From Sedimenticola selenatireducens DSM 17993 (GTDB taxonomy: Bacteria > Pseudomonadota > Gammaproteobacteria > Chromatiales > Chromatiaceae), in contig NZ_ATZE01000007.1 in the NCBI RefSeq assembly GCF_000428045.1, forward strand, positions 124,001-188,000: 64,000 bases of DNA, given 5' to 3'. The notes under the pieces were generated by a model, which saw only the letters and a program-made list of their open reading frames with translations, had not been told where the DNA came from and did no database searches. The position numbers and the translations under genes are program-made. The stretch's first letter is position 1. Each line of letters begins with the position of its first letter. Positions 17,603-26,961 of this stretch are shown one piece after another.

Positions 17603-19735
17603 ATGCAAGCGGCTCCCAATCTCTTCTCTTATCGCCAGTACTGGGCCAAGCGGTTCGGTACCGCACCGGTGCTGCCCATGTCCCGTGCGGAGATGGATGC
17701 GCTCGGCTGGGACAGTTGTGACGTGATCCTGGTGACCGGGGATGCCTATGTGGATCACCCCAGTTTCGGCATGGCGCTGATCGGCAGGCTGCTCGAGGCG
17801 CAGGGTTTCCGGGTGGGGATTATCGCCCAGCCGGACTGGCGCTCGGTGGCCGATTTTCAGCGTCTCGGCAAGCCCAACCTGTTTTTCGGCATCACCGCCG
17901 GCAACATGGACTCCATGGTCAACCGCTATACCGCCGACCGCAAGATCCGCTCCAACGATGCCTATACGCCGGACGGGGAGGGGGGCAAGCGGCCGGACCG
18001 CTCGGTGGTGGTCTACGCCCAGCGCGCCCGGGAGGCGTTCAAGGGGGTGCCGATCATCATTGGCGGCATCGAGGCGAGCCTGCGCCGTATCGCCCATTAC
18101 GATTACTGGTCGGACAAGGTTCGCCGCTCCATTCTGCCGGACTCCAAGGCCGATCTGCTGATGTTCGGTAATGCCGAGCGGGCGATTGTAGAGGTGGCGC
18201 ACCGGCTGGCCCAGGGCGAGGCGATCGGTGACATTACCGATGTGCGCGGTACCGGCTTTATGCGCCAGGACATCCCCGATGGCTGGCTGGAGATTGATTC
18301 CAGCAGCGTGGATGAGCCCGGACAGATCGATCCCAAGCCTTCGCCCTATGCCGAGGCGCCGGCCTGCGAGACGCCTCCGGCAGAGAGCAAGGTGGTCAGC
18401 TTTCATCAGCGGCCGAAAAAGTCGGATCGTGCCCACGCGGTGGTGCGCGTCCCCTCCTATGATCAAGTGGTGGCGGACCCGGTGCTCTACGCCCACGCCT
18501 CGCGGGTGTTTCATCTGGAGACCAATCCCGGCAACGCCCGGGCGCTGGTGCAGCAGCATGGCAAGCGTGATGTCTGGCTCAATCCGCCGCCGATCCCGCT
18601 GGAGACCGACGAGTTCGACCGGCTCTATGAGTTCCCCTACACCCGCAGGCCCCATCCGGCCTATGGCGAGGCGAGCAATCCCGCCTGGGAGATGATCCGC
18701 TTCTCAATCCCCATTATGCGTGGCTGCTTCGGCGGTTGTACCTTCTGCTCCATTACCGAGCACGAGGGGCGCATTATTCAGAACCGCTCCCATGAGTCGG
18801 TGATTCACGAAATCGAGACCATCCGCGACACGGTGCCGGGTTTCACCGGCACCATCTCTGACCTGGGTGGACCCACCTCCAACATGTACCGCATGCGCTG
18901 CGAGAGCGAGCAGATCGAATCCGCCTGCCGCCGTCTCTCCTGTGTGTTTCCCGATGTCTGCAAGCACATGCAGATCGATCACAGTTCGCTTACCCAGCTT
19001 TACCGCAAGGCGCGTGAGGTGAAAGGGGTGAAGCGGGTGCTGATCGCCTCGGGCCTGCGTTACGACCTGGCGGTGCGCGATCCGGAGTACATCAAGGAGC
19101 TGGTGACCCACCATGTGGGGGGCTATCTGAAGATCGCCCCGGAGCACACCGAAGAGGGGCCGCTGGATAAGATGATGAAGCCGGGCATCGGCACCTATGA
19201 CCGCTTCAAGAAACTGTTCGAGAAGTATTCCCGGGAGGCGGGCAAGGAGCAGTACCTGATCCCTTATTTCATTGCCGCCCATCCCGGCACCTCGGACCAG
19301 GACATGCTCAACCTGGCGCTGTGGCTGAAGCGGAACGACTTCCGCCTGGACCAGGTGCAGGCGTTCCTGCCAACGCCGCTGGCCATCGCCTCGGCCATGT
19401 ACCACACCGAGCGCAATCCACTGAAGAAAGTGAAGCGCAACTCAGAACAGGTATCAACGCCCAAGGGCGGGCGTCAGCGACGTATCCACAAGGCGTTCCT
19501 GCGCTACCACGACGCGGAGAACTGGCCGCTGCTGCGCGAGGCGCTGAAGCAGATGGGCCGGGCCGATCTGATCGGCAACGGCAAGCGCCACCTGGTGCCT
19601 TCATGGCAGCCGGAGGGGACGGGGCGGTCAAAAACGCGTCGCAGTGGCCCGGCCAAGCGTATCACGCGTGGTGCCAGGTCGCCGGTGATCGGGTCCGCGG
19701 CCGGTAAGAAAGCGGGCACCAGAAAGCGGCGTTAG
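17603..19735 (+). CDS. YgiQ family radical SAM protein
   Basis: This 710-residue protein matches the YgiQ family. An N-terminal B12-binding-like or UPF0313 domain (about residues 1-330) precedes a radical SAM domain whose cluster-binding cysteines are C375, C379 and C382 (CFGGCTFC). The C-terminal part contains [14 protein letters not shown] and a basic, low-complexity tail ([10 protein letters not shown] and KKAGTRKRR), which are usual in the family. No reaction has been proven for YgiQ. The ATG at 17603 matches the conserved N-terminus ([14 protein letters not shown]); the frame opens 23 codons upstream without conservation. It stands alone on the plus strand. Confidence 0.93.
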   Translation: MQAAPNLFSYRQYWAKRFGTAPVLPMSRAEMDALGWDSCDVILVTGDAYVDHPSFGMALIGRLLEAQGFRVGIIAQPDWRSVADFQRLGKPNLFFGITAGNMDSMVNRYTADRKIRSNDAYTPDGEGGKRPDRSVVVYAQRAREAFKGVPIIIGGIEASLRRIAHYDYWSDKVRRSILPDSKADLLMFGNAERAIVEVAHRLAQGEAIGDITDVRGTGFMRQDIPDGWLEIDSSSVDEPGQIDPKPSPYAEAPACETPPAESKVVSFHQRPKKSDRAHAVVRVPSYDQVVADPVLYAHASRVFHLETNPGNARALVQQHGKRDVWLNPPPIPLETDEFDRLYEFPYTRRPHPAYGEASNPAWEMIRFSIPIMRGCFGGCTFCSITEHEGRIIQNRSHESVIHEIETIRDTVPGFTGTISDLGGPTSNMYRMRCESEQIESACRRLSCVFPDVCKHMQIDHSSLTQLYRKAREVKGVKRVLIASGLRYDLAVRDPEYIKELVTHHVGGYLKIAPEHTEEGPLDKMMKPGIGTYDRFKKLFEKYSREAGKEQYLIPYFIAAHPGTSDQDMLNLALWLKRNDFRLDQVQAFLPTPLAIASAMYHTERNPLKKVKRNSEQVSTPKGGRQRRIHKAFLRYHDAENWPLLREALKQMGRADLIGNGKRHLVPSWQPEGTGRSKTRRSGPAKRITRGARSPVIGSAAGKKAGTRKRR

Positions 19736-19769
19736 CGCTGCTGGGTTTGAAAAACACCCTCACCCCAGC

Positions 19770-19821
19770 CCTCTCCCTCGGAGGGAGAGGGAACCCGGTG
19801 GGCACGCTCTTTGCGCCCACG
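19770..19821. repeat. Paired palindromes downstream of the ygiQ gene
   Basis: A perfect CCTCTCCCTC / GAGGGAGAGG palindrome at 19770-19790 is followed by a second hairpin (GTGGGC / GCCCAC) at 19799-19821. The first resembles the hairpin at 11943-11969, and such CTCTCCCT palindromes are common intergenic repeats in proteobacteria. It may help end the ygiQ transcript. The rest of 19822-19953 shows nothing I can name. Confidence 0.6.
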
Positions 19822-19953
19822 CGGACAACGCCGTGAAAACCGCCAGGCACCAATCCCGCAGACCATGAGCATGTCCGGTCTTCGGTGCACTCCCAGCGGA
19901 TGGTGTGGATTCATTTAACGTACTTACCCTACAGGCTGTGACGCGGATGGAAT

Positions 19954-20583
19954 TCAGAGTGCCGGGGTATAGCGAAACAGAAAATAGTTGAACTGCTGGT
20001 CGGCGCCAGCGGGTGTTTTGTGGGTCTCCTGTCGGGTCTGTTGCAGTTCAAAGGCATGCCCCAGCTCCATGGAAATCTTCCGGCTGTCATATTGAACGAT
20101 ATCCAGATTACTGCACTTTTTCGGTCCCTCGGGGGCGAAGGCGGCGATGATCAGGTGGCCGCCGGGCAGCAGGGTCTTTTTCACGTTGGCGATGTAGGCG
20201 TGGCGGTCATTGGCCTGGATGAGGAAGTGGAACACCGCCCGGTCATGCCAGAGGTGCACCTGGTGCGCCAGTTGGAAGTCGGTAGCATCCGCCTCCAGCC
20301 AGTCGACCCGGTTGGCCGCCTCACCAAGTCGTGAACGGGCCACCTCCAGCGCCGCCCGGGCAATATCCAGCACCGTGATGGATTGGTAACCGGCCTCGAT
20401 CAGATGATCGACCAGCTTTGATGCGCCGCCACCTACATCCACAATGGAGTCTTCGGGGGTGAGGTTGCACTGCTCAATCAGCTCCAGTGACAGGGCCGGG
20501 GTTGGTTGAAACCAGCTCACTTCATCTGAAGGGCGGGTCTGATAAATATGTTCCCAGTGTGTTTTGCGGTCGGTAGTGGTCAT
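19954..20583 (-). CDS. Class I SAM-dependent methyltransferase
   Basis: This 209-residue protein has the SAM motif SIVDVGGGASKLVDHL at about residues 45-60, an acidic motif II (VLDIARAALEVAR) and a motif IV-like HDRAVFHFL. The start, HWEHIYQTRPSDEVSWFQ, is typical of a group of small methyltransferases annotated as thiopurine- or trans-aconitate-type; the true substrate is unknown. No domain outside the methyltransferase fold is present. The gene stands alone on the minus strand, and the 300 bases upstream hold an array of palindromic repeats. Confidence 0.88.
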   Translation of the reverse strand: MTTTDRKTHWEHIYQTRPSDEVSWFQPTPALSLELIEQCNLTPEDSIVDVGGGASKLVDHLIEAGYQSITVLDIARAALEVARSRLGEAANRVDWLEADATDFQLAHQVHLWHDRAVFHFLIQANDRHAYIANVKKTLLPGGHLIIAAFAPEGPKKCSNLDIVQYDSRKISMELGHAFELQQTRQETHKTPAGADQQFNYFLFRYTPAL

Positions 20584-20665
20584 GATGGTCTCTTCCTGTT
20601 TGCTACAGGATACCGCCAGTGTGGGGTTAATTCACCGGTCGAATCGTTTATGCGGCCGAATTTTT

Positions 20666-20851
20666 CGGATTATGCGGTGCTAATCAGGTCTATGGATAAA
20701 TCTGCCATATCCCGTCGTGTTTTGTCGGATTACGTTGCGCTAATCCGACCTACAGCTGATTTATACAGGGTTCCGTCGGATTATGCTGCGCTAGTCCGAT
20801 CTGTGGGGCTGAATGCATCGCAGGTCGGGTTAGCCGAAGGCGTAACCCGAC
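20666..20851. repeat. Array of four REP-like palindromes
   Basis: Three related units with the core cggattaygytgcgctaatc occupy 20666-20695, 20724-20755 and 20775-20806, and a fourth, distinct palindrome (GTCGGGTTA / TAACCCGAC) occupies 20824-20851. Each can fold on itself. Spacing is about 50 bases with non-identical sequence between, so this is not a CRISPR array. Such GTCGGATTA units are frequent intergenic repeats in gammaproteobacteria and sit here between two minus-strand genes. Confidence 0.8.
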
Positions 20852-20882
20852 AGGAATCGGCGGTTTTCGCTGTGGCCGCTAT

Positions 20883-22328
20883 TTAACCGTCGTTTGAATC
20901 CGATCCCTCGAATGAATAGGGGAAGGCGCTACGGGCATTCTCATCGATACTGATTCGCCGGGAGAGGGGCGGAAAGGCGCGTTGCGGGCAGTCCCTCCGC
21001 TCACATACCCGGCAGCTTACGCCGATCGGTTCCACGGCATCCTGGTCCTCCAGGTTGAGACCGGTGGAGTAGATCAGTTTATGGGCATGTTTGATCTCGC
21101 AACCCAGACCGATGGCGAACTTGCGCTGCGGCTGCAGGTAGCTGGTGCCGCTCTCGTGCACGGTACGCGCCAGGCAGAGATAGGTTTTTCCGTCCGGCAT
21201 TCTCGCCAACTGGCGCAGGATAGTGCCGGGAGAGGAGAACGCCTCGTGCACATTCCACAGCGGGCAGACCCCGCCCAGGCGGGCGAAATGGAAACTGGTG
21301 GCGCTCTGCCGCTTGGAGATATTGCCGGCCATGTCCACCCGTACAAAGTAGAAGGGGACCCCCTTGTCGCCCGATCGCTGCATGGTGCTCAGGCGATGAC
21401 ACACCTGCTCGAAACTGGTGCCATAGAGTCCGCTCAGGCAGCCGATGTCGTAGCGCAGTCTTTTCGCATTGTTGAGGAACTGGCTGTAGGGCATCAGCAG
21501 GGCGCCGGCGAAATAGTTGGCCAGGCCCACCCGGCAGATCGCCTGCGCCTGGCTGCTGACCAGCTCGGCGTCTTCCAGCTCCTGGTCGATCAGGTCATGA
21601 AACAGCAGCAGGGCGATCTGATGGGCGATATGAAAGGCGCGCCGGGCCGGTGAAGAGGGTTTTGTCAGGTAAAGAATTTTGTTGCTGGCATCAAACTGTT
21701 TCTGCAGTGAGCGCTTCTCTTCAAAACTGTTCAGCCGCACCGCGATGCCATATTCCTGCCGGACGAAATCGGTCAGGTTCTGTTCCAGGTCGTCGATATT
21801 GAACTGCTGTTGTTCAAACAGGGATTCGGCGGCGTGGTCCAGTGACTCGATGTGGTTGTTGCGCCGGTAGAAAAAATCCCGCACCTCTTCATAGGGAAAC
21901 TGGGCGCCATGCAGTGCCTTGATGCGCTCTTCACCGGCAATCGATTCAGAGAGCGTCTGGTGATCCACCTGGAGGCGCTGATAGGCGCGAAACAGTTGCA
22001 GGAAACGGTCGGCCAGCCGGGGCGAGGTGGAGACTACCTCGCGCAGTTCGTGTGTCGCTATGTCGGTGCCCCGGAAAAGGGGGTCGCTGAGGGATTCCCG
22101 AAGCTGGTTGGCACGCCGGTCCTCATCTTCGGTCCAGTCGGTGAAGTCGATATTCAGGGCGAGTTCAAGCTTGGTCAGTATCCGCTTGTTGAGAGGTCTG
22201 GCATCGTTCTCGATCTGGTTCAGATAACTGGCCGAGATGGCCATCTTTTCTGCCAGGGCGGCCTGGGTCAGGCCCTTTTGATCCCGCAGTTTGCGGATAC
22301 GGCTACCCAGATTGGTCAGTTTTGTCAT
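20883..22328 (-). CDS. PrpR/RamB-like short-chain fatty acyl regulator (XRE + ImmA/IrrE-like + DUF2083)
   Basis: This 481-residue protein joins an XRE helix-turn-helix (about residues 7-60, ending in SASYLNQIENDARPL), an ImmA/IrrE (peptidase M78)-like domain (about 170-290) and a DUF2083-type domain (about 310-460). Members with this order include mycobacterial PrpR and corynebacterial RamB, which sense acyl-CoA and control propionate and acetate metabolism. The protease zinc motif HExxH is degenerate here (HIAHQ), fitting a sensor rather than a peptidase. A late cysteine cluster, C439, C442 and C447 (CRVCERRDC), may bind an iron-sulfur cluster. A TTTGCAAA palindrome lies 28 bases upstream of the start. 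It is divergent from thrC. Confidence 0.87.
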   Translation of the reverse strand: MTKLTNLGSRIRKLRDQKGLTQAALAEKMAISASYLNQIENDARPLNKRILTKLELALNIDFTDWTEDEDRRANQLRESLSDPLFRGTDIATHELREVVSTSPRLADRFLQLFRAYQRLQVDHQTLSESIAGEERIKALHGAQFPYEEVRDFFYRRNNHIESLDHAAESLFEQQQFNIDDLEQNLTDFVRQEYGIAVRLNSFEEKRSLQKQFDASNKILYLTKPSSPARRAFHIAHQIALLLFHDLIDQELEDAELVSSQAQAICRVGLANYFAGALLMPYSQFLNNAKRLRYDIGCLSGLYGTSFEQVCHRLSTMQRSGDKGVPFYFVRVDMAGNISKRQSATSFHFARLGGVCPLWNVHEAFSSPGTILRQLARMPDGKTYLCLARTVHESGTSYLQPQRKFAIGLGCEIKHAHKLIYSTGLNLEDQDAVEPIGVSCRVCERRDCPQRAFPPLSRRISIDENARSAFPYSFEGSDSNDG

Positions 22329-22355
22329 TCGATTGAGACTCGTGGAATATGCTTA

Positions 22356-22376
22356 TTTGCAAATATACTTGCATAA
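22356..22376. promoter_or_regulatory. Candidate operator for the PrpR/RamB-like regulator
   Basis: A perfect TTTGCAAA palindrome at 22356-22363 is followed by a half-matching CTTGCATAAA at 22369-22378, and an ATTTGCAT copy lies near 22438. The family is reported to bind TTTGCAAA-containing sites (RamB and PrpR), so autoregulation is likely. The site is in an A+T-rich divergent promoter region shared with thrC, which could also be affected. Seen directly: the palindrome and its place; the binding is inferred. Confidence 0.5.
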
Positions 22377-22549
22377 AAATATATAACAAACAGAATCTTA
22401 TGATATAAATTTCGCATTAGCAATATAGCTTCGAAAAATTTGCATGGCAGTTTTTTTATGCGCAGGTTGGAATCTGAATCTCCGCACAAGGCTGGTATAC
22501 TGGGCCGCTGTTACTTTTTTACGAATTTCAGGATCGAGGACGATCAACG

Positions 22550-23932
22550 ATGCGTTATGTGAGTACCCGAGGCGGCATAGAGCCGGTTACCTTTTCCCAG
22601 GCCGTAATGATGGGCCTGGCCACCGATGGTGGTCTGCTGTTGCCGGAGTCCTTTCCGCAGATCGATGCCACGACCCTGCAGCGCTGGGCCGAATTGCCGT
22701 TCAAGGCACTGGCGGTTGAGGTGATGTATCCCTATGTCGGTGAGGATATCTCCCGGGTGGAACTGGAAAAGCTGGTCGAGGAGTCCTATGCCAGCTTTAG
22801 CCATCCCGAGGTGACGCCGGTCGTGGAGGTGGGGGATCTGCGCATACTGGAGCTGTTCCACGGCCCGACCGCCGCCTTCAAGGATGTGGCGCTACAGTTT
22901 CTGGGGAATCTGTTTGAGCTGCTGCTGGAGCGCAGCGGCGGCCGTCTGAATATCCTCGGCGCCACCTCCGGCGATACCGGTTCCGCCGCCATCTACGGGG
23001 TACGGGGTCAGGAGCGGATCGATATCTTTATCCTGCATCCAAAGGGGCGGGTATCGCCCATCCAGGAGCGCCAGATGACCACGGTGCTGGATGCCAATGT
23101 GCACAACATTGCCATCACCGGCACCTTTGATGACGGCCAGCGCATTGTAAAAGAGCTGTTCAACGATCTCGCTTTCAAGCAGGAGTACACGCTGGGCGCG
23201 GTCAACTCGATCAACTGGGCGCGCATTCTGGCCCAGGTGGTCTATTACTTCTATGCCTGGGGCCGGGTCAGCGGCGGAGATGTGGATCAGAAGGTCACCT
23301 TCTCGGTACCGACCGGTAACTTTGGCGATATTTTCGCCGGCTATGTGGCCATGCGCATGGGCCTGCCGGTAGAGCGCCTGATTCTGGCCACCAACCGCAA
23401 TGACATCCTCAGCCGCTTCGTCAATAGCGGCGTCTATCAGACCGGCGAGGTGTATCCCACCATCAGTCCTTCGATGGATATCCAGATATCGTCCAACTTC
23501 GAGCGCTATCTCTACTACTTGATGGATCAGGACCCGGCCAAGGTGCGGGCATTGATGGATCAGATGGGCCGGGAGGGCAAGTTGGAGGTGCCGGCTGAGA
23601 AACGGGCCGAGGTAGCCGCACTGTTCCAGGCGGCGGCCGTGAGTGAAGAGGAGACCCGGGACCAGATTCGCGACACCTATGCCCAGACCGGCTACATCCT
23701 CGATCCCCATACCGCCGTGGGTGTGCATGCCGCCAAAGAGATCCCCGGGGCGATCTGCCTGGCGACGGCCCATCCGGCCAAGTTCGGTGCGGCGGTGAAA
23801 GAGGCGATCGGTGTGGAGTCTGAACCACCAGCCTCGCTGCAGGGACTGATGGAGAAAGAGACCCGCTGTGCCGTTCTGGAAGCAGATGCGGCGGTGATCC
23901 GGGATTTCATGAAGACTACCCTGGCCGGTTAG
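22550..23932 (+). CDS. thrC: Threonine synthase
   Basis: This 460-residue PLP enzyme converts O-phosphohomoserine to threonine. It has the long-form threonine synthase N-terminus (MRYVSTRGG) and the PLP lysine at residue 111 in HGPTAAFKDVALQF. Further family motifs are LGATSGDTGSAA, which cups the cofactor phosphate, and VPTGNFGDIFAGY. Length fits the fungal and gammaproteobacterial class. Homoserine dehydrogenase, often just upstream, is absent; instead the divergent PrpR-like regulator is there. A strong terminator follows the stop codon. Confidence 0.96.
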   Translation: MRYVSTRGGIEPVTFSQAVMMGLATDGGLLLPESFPQIDATTLQRWAELPFKALAVEVMYPYVGEDISRVELEKLVEESYASFSHPEVTPVVEVGDLRILELFHGPTAAFKDVALQFLGNLFELLLERSGGRLNILGATSGDTGSAAIYGVRGQERIDIFILHPKGRVSPIQERQMTTVLDANVHNIAITGTFDDGQRIVKELFNDLAFKQEYTLGAVNSINWARILAQVVYYFYAWGRVSGGDVDQKVTFSVPTGNFGDIFAGYVAMRMGLPVERLILATNRNDILSRFVNSGVYQTGEVYPTISPSMDIQISSNFERYLYYLMDQDPAKVRALMDQMGREGKLEVPAEKRAEVAALFQAAAVSEEETRDQIRDTYAQTGYILDPHTAVGVHAAKEIPGAICLATAHPAKFGAAVKEAIGVESEPPASLQGLMEKETRCAVLEADAAVIRDFMKTTLAG

Positions 23933-23963
23933 GGCGGGTTTTATTAAATATGTCGGATCAAAT

Positions 23964-23995
23964 GGATCGGCCGCTCGTCCGGCCGGTCTTTTTTT
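23964..23995 (+). terminator. Rho-independent terminator of thrC
   Basis: GATCGGCCG and CGGCCGGTC form a GC-rich stem around a short loop, followed by CTTTTTTTG. It lies about 30 bases past the thrC stop. Confidence 0.8.
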
Positions 23996-24020
23996 GTCCA
24001 GGGATGGTCGGAAGGGCGCG

Positions 24021-24088
24021 CGTACGTTTCGCCTGCATGGGTGTAGGTGAGGGGCGTTAGCTGGGAGCGGCAAGCTTTGCCTATCCTA
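24021..24088 (+). repeat. Dispersed intergenic repeat, copy A
   Basis: This 68-base sequence is present again, inverted, at 28455-28522 with nine or ten differences by eye (shared core TGTAGGTGAGGGGC). It is followed at 24105-24135 by a GTAGGGTGGA...GCGCATCCACC palindrome, which is a common intergenic motif. It lies between thrC and the LeuA-like gene, in non-coding DNA. Confidence 0.75.
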
Positions 24089-24178
24089 CTCATTGCATCC
24101 GATTTTGTAGGGTGGAAAAGCGAAAGCGCATCCACCGTTTGCGAACAGCGACAATTTAAATAATAGCGAAACTGAACC

Positions 24179-25720
24179 ATGGCAACAGAGTCCAGACAGA
24201 TCAAGATCGTCGATACCACCCTGCGGGATGGCGAACAGACCCAGGGGGTCTCTTTCTCACCCGAGGAGAAGTTGAACATTGCCAAGGCATTGCTGGAACT
24301 GCTGAAGGTGGACCGCATCGAGGTGGCATCGGCACGCATCTCCGAGGGGGAGAAGGCGGCGGTCGCCGAGATCATTCGTTGGGCCGACAGTGTGGGACTG
24401 GCAGACCGGGTCGAGGTGCTGGGTTTTGTCGATTTCAAACGCAGTGTGGACTGGATTCGTGAGACCGGTGGCCGGGTCATCAACCTGTTGGCCAAGGGCA
24501 GCGAGAACCACTGCGTCAATCAGCTCAAGAAGACCCTCGTCCAGCATGTGGGAGATATCAAGAAGACCATCAATTACGCCCACAAGCAGGGCATGCAGGT
24601 TAATCTCTATCTGGAGGACTGGTCCAACGGCTACCGGGATAATCCGGAGTACGTCTACGAACTGATGAATCGTCTGCAGGGACTGGGTATCGAGCACTTC
24701 ATGTTGCCGGATACCCTGGGTGTGCTGACTCCGGATGAGGTGTTCAACGATCTGACTGACATGATCCAGCGCTTCCCCGAATGTCAATTCGATTTTCATC
24801 CCCATAACGATTACGGCCTGGGCACCGCCAATGCCGTAATGGCGGTCAAGGCGGGTGTCTCGTCCATCCACTGTACCCTGAACTGTCTGGGCGAGCGGGC
24901 CGGTAACGCTTCGCTGGCAGAAGTGGCGGTTAACCTGAAAGATCAGATGGGCATGAAGCTGGGGATCAAGGAGTCCCACCTGGTACTGCTCAGCCAGATG
25001 GTGGAGAGCTTCTCGGGCAAGCGCGTCGCGGACAATGCACCGATTATCGGTGCCGATGTCTTTACCCAGACCAGTGGTATCCATGCCGATGGCGACAAGA
25101 AGGGCGGACTGTATCAGACCAAGCTGACGCCCGAGCGTTTTTCCCGCCGCCGCAGTTATGCCCTGGGCAAGATGAGTGGCAAGGCGTCACTGCAGAAAAA
25201 CCTGGAGAAGATGGATATCTCCCTGTCACCGGAGAATCTGGAGAAGGTACTGAAGCGGGTAGTGGAACTGGGCGATGAGAAAAAGGCAATCACGTCGGAT
25301 GATCTGCCATTCATCATCGCCGAGGTGCTGGAGAGCAAGGATTATCACCATATCGAACTGATCAACTGTTCCATCACCTCGGGGCTTGATCTGGAATCGA
25401 CCGCCAGTATCCGGGTGCTGATTCAGGGCGAGGAGATTCGTATGGCCGGGATCGGGAATGGCGGGTTCGATGCCTTCATGAATGCCATTGGCAAGGTGCT
25501 GAAAAAATATGATGTCGTGCTGCCGAAACTGGTGGATTTCGAGGTGCGCATCCCGCGTGGCGGCAAGACCAATGCGCTGACCGAGGCAACTATTGCATGG
25601 GAAATAGCTGGCCGAAGCTATAACACCCGGGGTATTCACTACAACCAGGTGTTTGCCGCCATCAACGCCACCATGCGCATGCTCAATATCCTGCTGCATC
25701 GGTTGGAAAAGGCTGGTTAG
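24179..25720 (+). CDS. LeuA-like alpha-isopropylmalate/citramalate synthase family protein
   Basis: This 513-residue protein has the DRE-TIM metallolyase core (about residues 8-290) with [16 protein letters not shown] at the start, and the metal-ligand motif [14 protein letters not shown] near 205. [10 protein letters not shown] follows near 300, and a C-terminal LeuA regulatory domain covers about 360-505. It therefore condenses acetyl-CoA with a 2-keto acid, but the exact keto acid is unclear: it differs from canonical LeuA near the active site (SARISEGE where SFPxxS is usual), so a citramalate or other branch is possible. It lies alone, without leuBCD. The start ATG has only a weak ribosome site. 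Confidence 0.82.
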   Translation: MATESRQIKIVDTTLRDGEQTQGVSFSPEEKLNIAKALLELLKVDRIEVASARISEGEKAAVAEIIRWADSVGLADRVEVLGFVDFKRSVDWIRETGGRVINLLAKGSENHCVNQLKKTLVQHVGDIKKTINYAHKQGMQVNLYLEDWSNGYRDNPEYVYELMNRLQGLGIEHFMLPDTLGVLTPDEVFNDLTDMIQRFPECQFDFHPHNDYGLGTANAVMAVKAGVSSIHCTLNCLGERAGNASLAEVAVNLKDQMGMKLGIKESHLVLLSQMVESFSGKRVADNAPIIGADVFTQTSGIHADGDKKGGLYQTKLTPERFSRRRSYALGKMSGKASLQKNLEKMDISLSPENLEKVLKRVVELGDEKKAITSDDLPFIIAEVLESKDYHHIELINCSITSGLDLESTASIRVLIQGEEIRMAGIGNGGFDAFMNAIGKVLKKYDVVLPKLVDFEVRIPRGGKTNALTEATIAWEIAGRSYNTRGIHYNQVFAAINATMRMLNILLHRLEKAG

Positions 25721-25801
25721 TATAAGCTGGTCGTTCTGAGATTCGGATGAATAGCGAAAGTTGTATGTTGTTAGCGTAGTTTTTCTACCAGTGAGGCAGT
25801 C

Positions 25802-26857
25802 ATGAAAGAGTCAGTTCAAGAGTATTACGGCAAGATCCTGCAGCACAGCAACGATCTGCAGACCAACGCCTGCTGTACCGGTAGCGCGGATACGCCGGAT
25901 TTTCTAAAGACAGCGATGGCCAATATCCATGATGAGGTGGCGGGCCGCTATTACGGTTGTGGACTGGTGCGTCCGCAACTGCTGGAGGGTATGCGCATAC
26001 TCGATCTCGGCAGTGGCTCGGGCCGCGACTGCTATTTGCTGGCCCAACTGGTGGGTGAGAAGGGCTATGTACTCGGGGTCGACATGACCGACGAACAGCT
26101 CGCCGTGGCCAACCGGCATGTCGAATGGCATCGGCAGCGTTTCGGTTTTGCCCGCTCCAATGTGGAGTTTCGCAAGGGTTATATCGAACAGCTGGATGAG
26201 CTGGAACTGGAAGAGAACAGTTTCGATATCATTGTCTCCAACTGCGTAATCAATCTATCACCCGACAAGGAAGCCGTGTTGCGGGAGGCGTATCGTCTGC
26301 TCAAACCGGGTGGTGAGCTCTACTTTTCCGATGTCTACTCGGACCGTCGGGTGCCGGCGGAACTGCTTAACGATCAGGTGCTGTATGGCGAGTGCCTGAG
26401 TGGCGCGCTCTACTGGAATGATTTTCAGAATCTGGCTAAAAAGGCGGGCTTTCTCGACCCCCGGCTGGTGGAGGATCATCCCATCGCTATCGGCAATGAC
26501 GAAATCCACCGCAAAATCGGCCATATCGGATTTTTCTCCGCCACCTACAGGTTGTTCAAGCTGGATGGGCTGGAGAGTCACAGCGAGGACTATGGTCAGG
26601 CGGTCATTTATCGGGGCGGTATTGCCAATAGTGAGCATCGCTTCGAGCTGGACAAGCATCACCTGATGGAGCGAGGGAAGATAATTCCCGTTTGTGGCAA
26701 CACCTATCGAATGCTGCGGGAGACCCGGTTCACGGACTACTTCGAGTTTTTCGGCAATCGGGAGATCCACTACGGCATTTTCGACGGGTGTGGTACCAGC
26801 CTGCCGTTTGCGACGGAATCGACGGTTGATAATGATCAGGGTGCCGGCTGCTGCTGA
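25802..26857 (+). CDS. arsM: Arsenite S-adenosylmethionine methyltransferase
   Basis: This 351-residue protein matches ArsM. The SAM-binding motif is RILDLGSGSGRDCYLLA near residue 65. Four cysteines fit the conserved set of characterised ArsM enzymes in spacing: C25 in NACCTG, C53 in RYYGCGLV, C148 in SNCVINLSPDKEAV and C198 in YGECLSGALY (the last two 50 residues apart). The protein ends in a CC pair. ArsM methylates As(III) in steps to volatile or less toxic forms, with glutathione or thioredoxin as reductant. No arsR, arsB or arsC is near. The start follows GTGAGGCAGTC, a usable ribosome site. Confidence 0.94.
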   Translation: MKESVQEYYGKILQHSNDLQTNACCTGSADTPDFLKTAMANIHDEVAGRYYGCGLVRPQLLEGMRILDLGSGSGRDCYLLAQLVGEKGYVLGVDMTDEQLAVANRHVEWHRQRFGFARSNVEFRKGYIEQLDELELEENSFDIIVSNCVINLSPDKEAVLREAYRLLKPGGELYFSDVYSDRRVPAELLNDQVLYGECLSGALYWNDFQNLAKKAGFLDPRLVEDHPIAIGNDEIHRKIGHIGFFSATYRLFKLDGLESHSEDYGQAVIYRGGIANSEHRFELDKHHLMERGKIIPVCGNTYRMLRETRFTDYFEFFGNREIHYGIFDGCGTSLPFATESTVDNDQGAGCC

Positions 26858-26961
26858 CGGAAACGCCCTGGCCTGGTGTGTCAATTGCCGGTCGGATTTA
26901 AAGATTTCGCTTTTGTTGTCGCTAACCCTGGATAGGCCGTGATCTGTTGGGAGATTGCTTG

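Noticed and set aside
20666-20851. CRISPR array
   Set aside because: Only four imperfect, self-complementary units that differ from each other and no cas genes; it is a palindromic repeat array.
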